Source: Pyricularia pennisetigena (lineage: Eukaryota; Ascomycota; Sordariomycetes; Magnaporthales; Pyriculariaceae). Taken from it: a stretch of DNA of 26,909 bases. The notes below the pieces were generated by a model. That model saw only the letters and a program-made list of their open reading frames with translations, had not been told where the DNA came from and did no database searches. A program made the translations under genes and the position numbers. The stretch is from positions 1,426,643 to 1,453,551 of the forward strand of contig NC_043740.1 in the NCBI RefSeq assembly GCF_004337985.1, given 5' to 3'. How positions within the stretch are numbered: position 1 is the first letter of the stretch; every line of letters begins with the position of its first letter. Below are positions 1-9,039 of this stretch, one piece after another.

Positions 1-997
1 CAGAAGACAAGACAACTAGTTAGTTGTAAAATAATAATACCGTAATCGATTCTGCCCACTAGGAGCGGGAAGTCGGCACGGTACAAGAAGCTGGCCAAGT
101 ATAACGATTTAATGGAATGACCTCACCGTCGGTCCTGGGCATCTGACACGGTGCGGCGCACACGGTGACGCCCGATACCTTGCTGTGGGAAAACCCATCG
201 ATTGCTGGATCGCCAATGGCGTTTCCCCGACTGCAGATGCTACGGCGAGTCATTGATTAATACAAAAAGTCGTGTGATGAGCAGACCTCGGCGCAACAAA
301 TGGTGACAGTCGCAGATGGATTCACGCAGCAGTTTTCAAATGCTGTTTTGACTCCTGGTTCGAATGTGTAACTGGGAGCAAGCTAGTCTAGTCTAAAATT
401 CATGTGGTTAACTGCCATAAGCTGTTATAGATAATAGAGACCCTTGATATAGCGCCCCATGCCCAAGTTCTCGCCAATCGGCCCCCCCAAACAAAAAAAG
501 CCCTGCGATGCGCCTGAGCTGGTAGGGGAGCTGACAGTGGAGTATAGACCAAACCCAGTGCGCACTGGACCGCCAGAAAGACCCCTAGCAACCACTAGAG
601 CTAATCCCTGCGTCCCCGCATCTGCCCAAGCTCTCTAAGCCCCCCATCAGTCTGCATCCGAACCCCACATGATTGGCGTAACGCGCTGCAGCTCTTCCAA
701 AGATGCAACAGTGACCTGACAACGCGCGGCGAAAGGAAATTCGATATAAAATACGGACCGGCTGCCCACAATGTCAGACGAGGGACTGGTTTCATCTCTT
801 CTGCTTTTGTCTTTGCTCTTTTCATCAAGGATTTAAAAGAGTCAGGCCTGCGACTTTGTACATTTTTCCGGATCTGACCACTTTTGGGCATTACTGGATC
901 CCTTGAACCCTATTTCAAGTCCCACAAAGCTACTACTGATTGATACCTACCTAGCTTCCAATAGCTTCCAATTGGAGAAACCGCTTCGACCGTCACA
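1..997. other. Upstream region of the stomatin-family gene
   Basis: No gene can be supported here. The part next to the gene at 998 looks like its promoter and leader. There is a TATAAA at 745-750, about 250 nt before the ATG, and a 10-bp direct repeat (AGCTTCCAAT at 953-962 and 963-972) just before the start, whose second copy runs into the palindrome CCAATTGG. A 96-codon minus-strand frame at 601-891 begins with ATG but has no recognisable similarity, so I do not call it. Positions 1-600 show no structure I can interpret. Confidence 0.5.
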
Positions 998-2154
998 ATG
1001 TCGACCAACACCACCGCACATCTCAATGGCCAGGAAGAAAGCGTCGGTTCCTCGCGGGGCAAGGCTCCCGACGGCGGCGAGACCCAAGTTGGCTTCAGAC
1101 CACAGGCCAACATGACCGTGCAGCCTCCGCGACAGGAAGATTTGCAGAAGAGCTATGCAAGCATTGTTGGAGACGAAGCCAACCCCAAGGGCTGGTATGG
1201 TACAATGGGTATGAACATAACTTATACTGATACACTCCAATTACTAAAGCACCATGACGCTAACCAATTCACTCGCTAGTCAACACCATCGGCTCTGCCA
1301 TCGGAACGCTGGGTGCCTTCCCCTGCTGCATTTGCTGCCCGAACCCGTACAAGAACGTGCAGCAGGGCAACGTTGGCCTCGTTACCAAGTTCGGTCGCTT
1401 CTACAAGGCCGTCGATCCAGGCCTGGTTAAGATCAACCCCTTGTCGGAGCGCCTGGTCCAGGTCGACGTCAAGATCCAGATCGTCGAGGTCCCCAAGCAG
1501 GTCTGCATGACCAAGGACAACGTGACCCTGCACCTAACGTCTGTCATCTATTACCACATCGTCTCGCCCCACAAGGCCGCCTTTGGAATCGCAAACGTCC
1601 GCCAGGCCCTCGTCGAGCGCACCCAGACCACCCTCCGCCACGTCGTCGGCGCCCGCGTTCTCCAGGACGTCATTGAGCGTCGTGAGGAGATCGCCCAGAG
1701 CATCGGCGAGATCATCGAGGATGTCGCCGCCGGCTGGGGTGTCCAGGTTGAGAGCATGTTGATCAAGGACATCATCTTCAGCCAGGAGCTTCAGGAGTCG
1801 CTCTCCATGGCCGCGCAGAGCAAGCGCATAGGCGAGAGCAAGATCATCGCCGCCAAGGCCGAAGTGGAATCGGCAAAATTAATGAGGCAGGCCGCCGACG
1901 TACTCGCGAGCGGCCCGGCTATGCAGATAAGATACCTGGAAGCAATGCAGGCGATGGCGAAGAGTGCAAACAGCAAAGTCATTTTCCTTCCCGCAACGAA
2001 CCAGACTATTCCCGACATGAATCCTAACCCTAACCTGACCCCTAACCTTAACCCAAACGGCGAGGGTACCAGCAACAACCCCTTCCACGTTGGTGATTCG
2101 CAGGACCCTGGTTACCAGCAGGCACTGCAGGCACGCATGGTTGAGAACATCTAA
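998..2154 (+). CDS. Stomatin-like SPFH/band 7 membrane protein
   Basis: The gene has two exons, 998-1208 and 1280-2154. The intron 1209-1279 runs from GTATGA to CTCGCTAG with a GCTAAC branch site at 1259-1264. Splicing gives 361 residues. Residues 1-70 are polar and probably cytosolic. Residues 71-91 form a short hydrophobic, Cys-rich segment (CCICC at 86-90), which fits the hairpin and palmitoylated membrane anchor of stomatins. The SPFH/band 7 domain follows from about 97 to 310, with typical blocks such as GLVTKFGRFYKAVDPG near its start and an alpha-helical region rich in Ala, Glu and Lys (AAKAEVESAKLMRQAADVL). Stomatins oligomerise on the inner face of membranes and organise microdomains; the exact fungal role is not known from sequence. 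The tail is odd: residues 318-330 are an Asn-Pro-Leu run encoded by telomere-like repeats. The first in-frame ATG after upstream stops was taken as the start. Family assignment is firm; the paralogue identity is not. Confidence 0.93.
2020..2058 (+). repeat. Telomere-like CCTAAC tract inside the stomatin CDS
   Basis: The coding strand reads as degenerate CCCTAA units. CCTAACCCTAACC lies at 2023-2035, CCCTAACC at 2039-2046 and CTTAACCC at 2047-2054. In the reading frame this gives an Asn-Pro-Asn-Pro-Asn-Leu type run (residues 318-330) just after the SPFH domain. TTAGGG is the usual telomere repeat in filamentous ascomycetes, so this is a short interstitial telomere-like sequence under coding constraint. 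Confidence 0.75.
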
Positions 2155-2934
2155 ATCTCATACACCCTCTCTCTTCTTACCACTTGACCCGGGTAGCACG
2201 CTCGTTTTTTTTTCTCTCTCTCTTTTTTTTTTCGCGCTTTGCACTGGTGTTCCCGACGTCAATACCCCCGAGAGTTATGAGTGTTTTCATTTCCTTGCTT
2301 TACGAAGGTGCGTTTTTTATGACTTGTATTAATGGATTTGCGGGAGGGGACATGTGGCAATAATAATACCCAGATACCCCTTGACAGGCAGAGGCAAAAG
2401 TGGACGGAAATGGCATGAAGTAATCAGTTGAAGAACATGAGCTGAGGTTACCCGTATTCAGTCACTTAACCTATTGGTAGTGCTTGTTCAAATTCAAGCT
2501 ATTGTTTTGGAAATGGAACAGGCAGTAGAGTGTCCTCCAGCGCAAGGCTTATATAAATGTGGCAATCAATTAACCCATCAATAAATCTTGTATGTCGTTT
2601 CGATAGTTGAGCGGCCATTTATCTAATGAGCATCCTCGGCATAAGCAGGCGATAGAATATAGATGCTGTCCCCACAGCGGAGTTTCCTGTCTCGTCTTAA
2701 AGCAATTAATTCTACAGTATCTGTTGCATTCGTTACCCTGTTGCAATTTACCACGACACCAAACATTTTTCGTCGACGCCCAACACTTTCCAAGTTGCTT
2801 TCGCAAACCTCACCAAGCCCGATTGAGGCGCACAAAACTCCTACATACACGGTGAACAGACCGAAAAAAAAATAAACCCGCAGAATCGAAGGCTGTGGCC
2901 TCTCGAGCTTGAAAAGTCTAATTCGGCCAGCAAA
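2155..2934. other. Spacer between the stomatin and Cir_N genes
   Basis: This holds the 3' flank of the stomatin gene and the 5' flank of the gene at 2935. A pyrimidine-rich stretch with CT repeats and T runs lies at about 2209-2233, soon after the stomatin stop codon. The frames that are open here are short, overlap each other on both strands and match no family I know. No tRNA or other RNA gene was recognised. Confidence 0.5.
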
Positions 2935-4278
2935 ATGCCTCTGTAAGCACTTTTTTTTTTTTTTTTTCTTTTCTTTTTTTTTCTTTGTTCACCATAAATC
3001 CAGCATCCTTTCCCTTTACACCACAACAGCAAAAAGAGAATTAGAAGGAAACGCTCGGCTGACTCTAATCCTTTACTCCTGGGCAGACACCTCCTCGGCA
3101 AAAAGTCATGGAACGTCTACAACACAGCCAACATTGCGCGGGTGCGCGCCGACGAGGAAGCGGCCGCGCGCGCCGAAGAGGCCGAGGAGCAGCGGATGCA
3201 GGAGCGGGACGCGGCGCGGCGCATGGCGATACTGAGGGGTGAGCAAGACCCGACGGCCACGACGACGCCTACAACAGCCGACGTCGCAACGCCGGCACGG
3301 CGTACCGCCAAAAATCACAACGGCGACGACGGCAGCGAGCGCGATGAGGACGACTGGATGCCATCGGCGGCGAGGAGCGAGACCAGCACCACGGCGGTCG
3401 TGGGCCGCAAGAGCAGGAGGCATCGGAAGCGGCACGGCGAGGACGACACGGACTTTGAGATGCGGCTGGCGAGGGAGGCGGCGGACCGCGGCGTGGCCAT
3501 GCGCGAGAGGCTGGGCAGGGACGGCCGGCGGGGCGGCGGTGCGATCGTGGATGACAAGGGCCATATCGATCTGTTTGGCGGTGCCGCCACTGCTGCCGCC
3601 GCCGTGCAAGGATCGCGGGGTAGGGACGCCGGGGAGGCGGCGGAGGGTGCGGGAGGGATGCGCTTCGCTGACGCGGCGGGCCGTGGCAAGAGTGCCCGGT
3701 CGGCGCCGTGGTACTCCTTCGCTTGGAAGAGAAAGCCGGCCGCGCCGGACGAAGCCGTCAACGTCGAGCAAGGGCTCCCCGAGGCCCAGGCGCAGAACCG
3801 ATTCGGAGAGGACGACGACCCCGCGAGGAGGGTCCGCGCCGCGGCCAGGATCGTGGCGGATGACCCTCTCGCCATGATGAAGAGCGGGGCCAAGAGGGCT
3901 CGAGACGTGGACAAGGAAAGGAGGCGGGAGAGGGAGGAGAGGGAGAAGGAGGTGGATGACCTGATCCGGGAGGAGAGGAGACGGGCGAAGCGCAAGAGGC
4001 GGGATGAAGAGGGGAGGCGGGGACATCATCGCTCTGGGGAGAAGCGGCATCGGAGTGATGGCGAGGAGGAGAGGGATAGGCGGCACCGTCATCGTCGCGA
4101 AGATGAACGCAGGGGAGGCTATCGGCGCGAGGATGGTCACAGGGATAGGAAACACCGGGACGGCGATGATCGAAGGAGAAGGGATCGCAGCAAGGAGAGG
4201 CGTCGCAGTCGATCGCCGCCGAGGGAAAAGGAAAGAACTCGGAGCGACAGGAGACACCGCAAGGAGGACGATCGATGA
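2935..4278 (+). CDS. Cir_N-domain, RS-rich nuclear protein (LENG1-like; probable splicing-associated factor)
   Basis: The first coding exon is only 8 nt (2935-2942, ATGCCTCT). The intron 2943-3086 starts GTAAGC, holds a T17 run (2951-2967) and a GCTGAC branch site (3058-3063), and ends GGGCAG. The second exon is 3087-4278. The product is 399 residues and begins MPLHLLGKKSWNVYNTANIA, which is the conserved start of the Cir_N domain (named from CBF1-interacting corepressor). A charged Glu/Ala/Arg helix follows to about residue 54. The middle holds a second conserved-looking part (DDPLAMMKSGAKRARDVDKE) of the kind seen in leukocyte receptor cluster member 1 homologues. The last 130 or so residues are Arg/Asp/His/Ser-rich with RSRSPP near the end, like SR-type splicing proteins. 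Role in pre-mRNA processing is inferred from domain and tail. Without the mini-exon the protein would lack its start and the first conserved residues. Confidence 0.88.
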
Positions 4279-4558
4279 CGATTTAATGGGTTTATACAGC
4301 GTAACACAGCCGCTGCTTTGATGCTATGATTAACATAATAATATATGACTTGGTAATACAACTAGAGAGGACCGATACCCCATGGTACAATTCTATAAGA
4401 TCTTGAACACAAACCAAACCGAAAAGAAAACGCCAAGCTTGCTAATTAGGATCCGCGATTACAGAACAAATCTCCAGACACTCGGCACAGCATTCAGGGC
4501 AGCAGGCACAGCATGCAAGACACGCACATAGGCGTTCCCAACACCGGCTGCTGCTCAA

Positions 4559-5197
4559 CTAGAGCTTCCACGGCAGCTGAATCTCGACCGGGCGCATGTC
4601 CTTGTCGACCATGGCGACCAGCTTCTCGGCGCCGATGCCCCTCAGCGCCGCCATGACCAGTTCCTCGGTCTCTTTGCTCAGCCCCTCCCTGCGGTCGCAG
4701 TAGATGTCGACGCCCTCCTTGGTGAAGAGCGTGGGCGCGAACCACGTCACGGCCCAGCGCTCCGTCGCGTGGCCTTCGCCGCCCGCCACGGGCCGCTCGC
4801 CCCATCCCAGAACCTCCCAATGGCTGGTGACGAAGAACAGCCAGCCCTTGCCGCGCCAGTCCCACGCCGTGAAGGACGAAGGGGAGGACGCCGTATCGAC
4901 GCCGGCGACCGACTTGACACCCCCCTGGCCGCCGCGGGCCTCGTACTCGACCATGTCGTCAATGCGCGTCTTGCCGTCCGACGTCGGCGGGAGCGGCCGG
5001 TATGTGATGCGGACGTTGCGGGCCTCGCGCCACATGGCCAGGGTCGAGTGCGTCACGGACCATGTCCGGTGGAGGAAGTCGAGCGTCGGCTCTGGGGCGG
5101 CGGCGTCGGCGTCGGGAGGGGTTGCCGAGGCATATTTGGAGGGTGTCCGCAACGTTATGGGGGATGTGGAAGGCGGTGGTGCCTGCGGGCTTGCCAT
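4559..5197 (-). CDS. Small conserved fungal protein, lipocalin-like
   Basis: A single exon gives 212 residues. The start is the first ATG of the frame, in a good context (AAAAAATGG), and the stop is TAG at 4561-4559. There is no signal peptide or membrane segment. The first 38 residues are Pro/Ala/Ser-rich. The body (about 39-210) has alternating hydrophobic and polar stretches with many Trp and Gly: a TWSVTHSTLAMWR block, an ITYRPLP strand, WDWRGKGWLFFVTSHWEVLGWG, and WAVTWFAPTLFTKEGVDIY. This pattern fits a one-domain beta barrel of the calycin/lipocalin type that binds a small hydrophobic ligand, and I recall similar unnamed proteins in many ascomycetes. Fold and function are inference; no catalytic residues can be named. 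It is convergent with the gene ending at 4278 and divergent from the gene starting at 5910. Confidence 0.8.
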   Translation of the reverse strand: MASPQAPPPSTSPITLRTPSKYASATPPDADAAAPEPTLDFLHRTWSVTHSTLAMWREARNVRITYRPLPPTSDGKTRIDDMVEYEARGGQGGVKSVAGVDTASSPSSFTAWDWRGKGWLFFVTSHWEVLGWGERPVAGGEGHATERWAVTWFAPTLFTKEGVDIYCDRREGLSKETEELVMAALRGIGAEKLVAMVDKDMRPVEIQLPWKL

Positions 5198-5909
5198 TTT
5201 TTGGAGGTCAAAGAAGACAGTGTGGTTTCAGGTCAAGGGGTTGTTGGTTGAACGTCAAAAGACAGGAAGTCGGTGCTTTGCTTTGTACAGAGTACTGCGA
5301 TTGAAATGGTCGTATTTTGAGGTCTGCGGCAAGTCGATTGCAGGTTTAAAAATTGTGAGCAGCCGCAGGTACAGAGATTTCAAGATATATCAGGTCTTTT
5401 GGGTGTGTATTCTATACCTACTGTGCATCATGAAACTAACAGCTCCAAATCCCGTCGTTGTGAAGCTGCTCAGAGTCTTGGCTGTCGCTTACGTAACTTT
5501 CAAAAATGTCACCGGCCAGAAGAGCTAGAGCCCTGTTTATCTCGGCACGTCAGGTGATTCTTATTTCTTTGCATTTGTTCAAGTTCGAGGTCAGTATACA
5601 ATTCATTGTTTCCCAAAAAGCAAGCTTAACCTTTCACATGCCATCATCCATCTACTAACAAGTCGCTAGGGTAGCAGCGTCTTGGAGCGCACTAAACCAC
5701 TCCAGCGTAGCGCCTTCCCACAAAGTGGAGGACAAAATCCCTGTCCAACTCCAGATTTTTCCATGATCACATAATTGATTGAGCAACCCTGTCGTGGAAC
5801 TTGGCCATTAGCAGCCAACCAACCCATTACCACCTATTTCCCCTCCAACCCTGCCATAAATAGGTACTAAAACTCTATCCGCTGTAGCATCTCCCAAGCA
5901 ATAGTGACC
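5198..5909. other. Divergent promoter region
   Basis: The 712 nt lie between the start of the minus-strand lipocalin-like gene and the start of the plus-strand gene at 5910, so both promoters should be here. The half next to 5198 is AT-richer. Close to 5910 the sequence turns pyrimidine-rich (CCTATTTCCCCTCCAACC at about 5832-5849), as is common before transcription starts in filamentous fungi. No clear TATA box or known operator was found. A long plus-strand frame (4704-5528) runs through here antisense to the lipocalin-like gene and is taken as a by-product. Confidence 0.45.
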
Positions 5910-6458
5910 ATGGAGCCCTACCAAGCAACACCCACCCAAGATGACACCTATGACGCCGCCGAGATCATGGCCCAGACCATGGGCTTCTCCTCCTTCGGCG
6001 CAGCAGCCCGGCCGTCCAAGAGACGTCGGATGGATGGCGCCGTCGTGGCGAGCCCTCAGGCTCCGGCCGCAGTCTCTTTCGCCCGCCCCATATCCGTGGG
6101 TATCCGCCCGCCACCGCGGGTAGGCGACAACGGCCGCACGCCTGCTTATCATCAAACATCTGTCGCTGCCAGCAACGCTGATGAGATTGATCTCGATCTC
6201 GAGGATGAGAGAGAGGAGGCCGATGGCGCCACCGGCAATGCTGCCTCCGCAGCTCCGGTAGAAGGTGCCGCTGGTGCTGAGGCGTTGGGTTCCGCATCCG
6301 GGAATGTGCCGGCTGATGGCTCACACGGACCGCCCGGTCGCGCCCATGGTCAGCCGTGGTATGTCGACTACTACGACCGCAAGAGCAACCAGAACCCTTG
6401 GAAGAAGCTGGAGGAGAAGCTCGGTCTGGAGCCGCGGGGTTCATGGCCACAGTCCTAG
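5910..6458 (+). CDS. Orphan conserved-looking small protein, probably nuclear
   Basis: A single exon gives 182 residues. The ATG at 5910 (GTGACCATGG) is preferred over an in-frame GTG six bases upstream. I do not recognise the family. Visible parts are an N-terminal helix-like block (TYDAAEIMAQTMGFSSFG, about 13-30), a basic cluster RPSKRRRM at 34-41 that resembles a nuclear localisation signal, an acidic stretch at 91-105 (DEIDLDLEDEREEAD), an Ala/Gly-rich linker, and a dense C-terminal block from about 149 (PWYVDYYDRKSNQNPWKKLEE) rich in Trp, Tyr and charge. The two ordered-looking ends joined by low-complexity sequence suggest a small adaptor with two short binding motifs. Codon use and the good start context support a real gene. 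Function is unknown. Confidence 0.72.
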   Translation: MEPYQATPTQDDTYDAAEIMAQTMGFSSFGAAARPSKRRRMDGAVVASPQAPAAVSFARPISVGIRPPPRVGDNGRTPAYHQTSVAASNADEIDLDLEDEREEADGATGNAASAAPVEGAAGAEALGSASGNVPADGSHGPPGRAHGQPWYVDYYDRKSNQNPWKKLEEKLGLEPRGSWPQS

Positions 6459-6773
6459 ATTCGTTGAACTGGGGTGTATGATTCGCCAGCTGAGCAAGCA
6501 GGAGACCTATCACGAATAATTTCGCCGAGACGGAGGGTGCTGCCAGAGGAATATTTGATAGCCTTTGAGTTGAAAGCAATTCTCTTACTATTTTAGGCTT
6601 GGCTTCGGAGGACAGTTCGCCCTAGCGGATACATGCTAATGGTTGCAGGCTACCGATATCCAAGACCATCGCCTGGGATGGCTCATCAAGCATCTATAGC
6701 CGTGTTACACTACATCTACGAAAGAGCTGGCCAAGGGGAGACCCACGATAGGAATCAACATGGGTCTGTATCG

Positions 6774-6782
6774 GTCACGTGA
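6774..6782. promoter_or_regulatory. CACGTG E-box (Cbf1/bHLH-type site)
   Basis: The sequence is GTCACGTGA, which matches the yeast Cbf1 consensus RTCACRTG on both strands. It stands about 320 nt after the stop of the gene at 5910 and 1.25 kb beyond the kxd1 stop, so it is not in the promoter of any gene called here. A chance match in 27 kb is quite possible. Confidence 0.3.
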
Positions 6783-7324
6783 TTCAGGAGCTTGACTCCT
6801 TGGAGCAGCCAGCATCGTCTACATTACAGCGCCTACCACATCACATGAGCACGATCAAGCACACTGGTAGGGATCCCGCTTATAGGGTACAGGCGGTTGC
6901 TGGCACGGGCTTCGAGGTGTACGATTATTGCGTTACTATCGGAAGAAAACAGAGCTGCCGAACCCGAGCCGTCCCCAAGATGCCCAATGAAATCATGACA
7001 AACCCGCTACGCCTGCCTATATACTTTCAACGTGGTCCCTGAGATGCTTCAAGCCCTGATGGCCTCATCGACGTCAGACTGGGGCTTCCTAAAAAAAGAA
7101 AAAAAGAAAAAAAAAGCAATATGCATGCCCTCGAAGAGGACAAGCGCCATCTGACTCTCTTCACACGCCCTGCCCTGTTCCCTTCCCCGATCGGTCTTGC
7201 AGGACCGCTCCTCGCCAATCCTACTCGTCTTGAGCTCTCCGAGCCTACCGGCTACTGAGAGAATCCCCCGAGAGTTCCACCCCACACACCCTGCAAGACT
7301 GACGCGTTGTTTACTCACACCCAC

Positions 7325-7338
7325 CACCCCCGGGGGTG
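7325..7338. repeat. Perfect 14-bp G/C palindrome
   Basis: The sequence CACCCCCGGGGGTG is identical to its reverse complement. It contains the CreA-type consensus SYGGRG (as CCGGGG) on both strands. Ten of its bases (CCCGGGGGTG) recur at 9542-9551, on the other side of kxd1. Binding by a C2H2 zinc-finger repressor is a guess from motif shape alone. Confidence 0.35.
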
Positions 7339-8030
7339 TTCGCGTTCGCCCCGTGCCTGCAGCAGCTTTGCTTTTTTGGCCCATGTACCTGTACTTTTCC
7401 CTCCCCTGTCCCCGAAAAATCAAGGAAACCATGTCTGGAAATCACTCTTTCGTCCAATCATAAATCATTCCTCATATGAAAACGCCCGCCCGCTTCCGCC
7501 TTTGGAAACAGAGAAAGGCGCCGAGAAAAGCAAGAAAACTCGGGGGCTGCCGCACACCACTCCACTGCCTTCCTACAAGGGAAGACTGTCCCCAACTTGC
7601 AGGAACGCGCGCTGCATGTTTCTTCCCTTGCCGAACTGCATCCCACATCCCAGAGCCCACCCACTGATCCGCTACGGGTGGTTCCCCCTGCATACCCGCG
7701 CCGTGTCTAAGACAGGCAGGATCGGGTTTGCGTGCTGGGCGCGCGTGTGTGTGTGGGGGGGAAAGGAAACGGGAAAGGGGAGGGGTGTGCCATCTGGGTG
7801 CTCGTAACAGGTTTAAATATCGTAAAAAAGAGATCGATCAATACAACGTCAGAAAACAAAAAAAATGGGGGTTTTTTTACAGGTCCGGTATCCGCCTGGG
7901 GTACAATAACTAACGAAATAGGAAATATTCAGAAGCAACGTTTGGAGAGCAGGGGTGATGTGGATAGCGTGCGGCTCAAAATCAACGAACGTCGCCCGCT
8001 GTCGCGACTTTTCAGTCTGTAAAATTGACT

Positions 8031-9039
8031 TCAGTAGTCGGGAGAAGGGTATCGTTCGCGAGCTTTCTTGTATTGTTTTGGGTGCTTCTTTGACGCCTTG
8101 GATTGAATGGATCTAGTTTTTGTGGTAAAACGGTCAGTTTCTGTCAAATCTCATATTTTGAGTTGTTTGTATTCCTTTGCCATGTTCTTCGCTGCAAAAA
8201 CCGCCGAGGCGATTTCAGTGAGCGTCAATTCGCCGGCTCGTCAAAGAGCGGCGGTCGGATTTTTCAGAACAGTAGCAAAAAATCCGAAACCACCAAGAAA
8301 GTAATTTGGTTTTTTTTTTATCATTCTTTTGTTCGCAACTTACGAAAGTGTCTTCTGTGTCCACTCGAGATCGTCACGGACCTCGTACACCGATTGCATG
8401 CCATCCGCAAATCGGGCGCGCGACTTGGCAAGGCGTGCCTGGGCCTTCTTTTGCAGGTCTAGCAGCTCTCGCTGTTTGGCGTTCAGACCACCGGAACTAA
8501 TTCGTTTCCCCGGTGTCAGCTAATTGTTTCCAGGAGCCAAAAGTGGAACAGAGCCAAAGCTAAACGGGAGTCCGCTAGCTTTGCGGCAGACAGGAAAAGA
8601 TGTCTTTTTTTTTCACTTACACCTTTGCCTGGGTAACAGTGCAGTTGTCGAGAGCACTCTGGTCCCGGACTTGGTCGAATCGGTCCTGGACGTACTCGTT
8701 GAAATCGAGCCCGCTTGCAGACCCGGCACTGTCGTAGTCGCCTTGGCTGCTGGATGCGTAGCTATCGTAGCCGCCGTAGGCTGCAGAGGAAGAGTATGCC
8801 GAGGAGGCATATCCGGACGGGCTGCTGTAGGAGAGCCCGCCAGAAGCGGTAGTGCTGCTGCCGGCCGCCTCCGATTCCGGTGGTGAGACTGAGTAGGCAC
8901 CATGGCTTCTGTTCCCACCAATGGAGTAGTAGTCGCCATAATGGTCCGCATAGCGGTCCTTCCCAGCCGGGACTGCCATTGGCATGGAGCCGCTGTAGTC
9001 GCCGGTGGAGTAATAGTCGTTGCCGTATCCAGTCGACAT
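8031..9039 (-). CDS. kxd1: KxDL-family protein Kxd1 (BLOC-1/BORC-type complex subunit)
   Basis: I assembled this from three exons: 9039-8621, 8496-8344 and 8112-8031. Both introns start GTAAGT and carry a CTGAC branch site; the acceptors are AATTAG and AACTAG, and all junctions stay in frame. The product is 217 residues. Residues 1-140 are low-complexity, rich in Tyr, Ser, Gly and Asp. Residues 144-217 form the KxDL domain, a charged helical region (LNAKQRELLDLQKKAQARLA, then RFADGM and DDLEWTQK) ending in ARERYPSPDY. KXD1 belongs to small coiled-coil complexes (BLOC-1 in yeast endosomes, BORC on animal lysosomes) that control endolysosomal maturation and position. The motif that names the family (K-x-D-L) reads RDDL at 180-183 here. 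The ATG at 9039 is the first in frame. Exon 3 encodes only 28 codons and would be missed by simple ORF calling. Confidence 0.88.

Larger units (their letters stand above)
6459..8030. other. Convergent spacer without a recognisable gene
   Basis: The interval lies between two gene ends and is long (1.57 kb) for a convergent spacer. It contains GTCACGTGA at 6774-6782, A-rich runs at about 7091-7117, a perfect 14-bp palindrome at 7325-7338, and long C-rich or G-rich blocks (7140-7350, 7600-7800). Open frames on both strands reach 166 codons (7307-7807, +) but start at non-ATG codons or overlap in several frames and resemble no family. An untranslated RNA or an unannotated short gene could be here; nothing in the sequence proves it. 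Confidence 0.4.

Noticed and set aside
352..370. tRNA B-box-like GGTTCGAAT
   Set aside because: The element lacks the closing CC, and no acceptor stem, A box or anticodon arm fits around it.
601..891. 96-codon minus-strand frame with an ATG start
   Set aside because: It lies in the stomatin promoter, is rich in Arg/Ser/Leu, and resembles nothing known. There is no supporting context.
3106..4257. 383-codon minus-strand frame opposite the Cir_N gene
   Set aside because: The plus-strand protein has a recognised N-terminal domain and RS tail. The antisense frame is Pro/Leu/Arg-rich, as expected from GC-rich Arg/Glu codons read backwards, and two other frames are open here too.
4704..5528. 274-codon plus-strand frame
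   Set aside because: It lies antisense to the lipocalin-like gene and runs on into its promoter. It has no family features.
7307..7807. 166-codon plus-strand frame
   Set aside because: Its first codon is not ATG, its composition follows the C-rich and G-rich blocks, and overlapping frames are open on the other strand.
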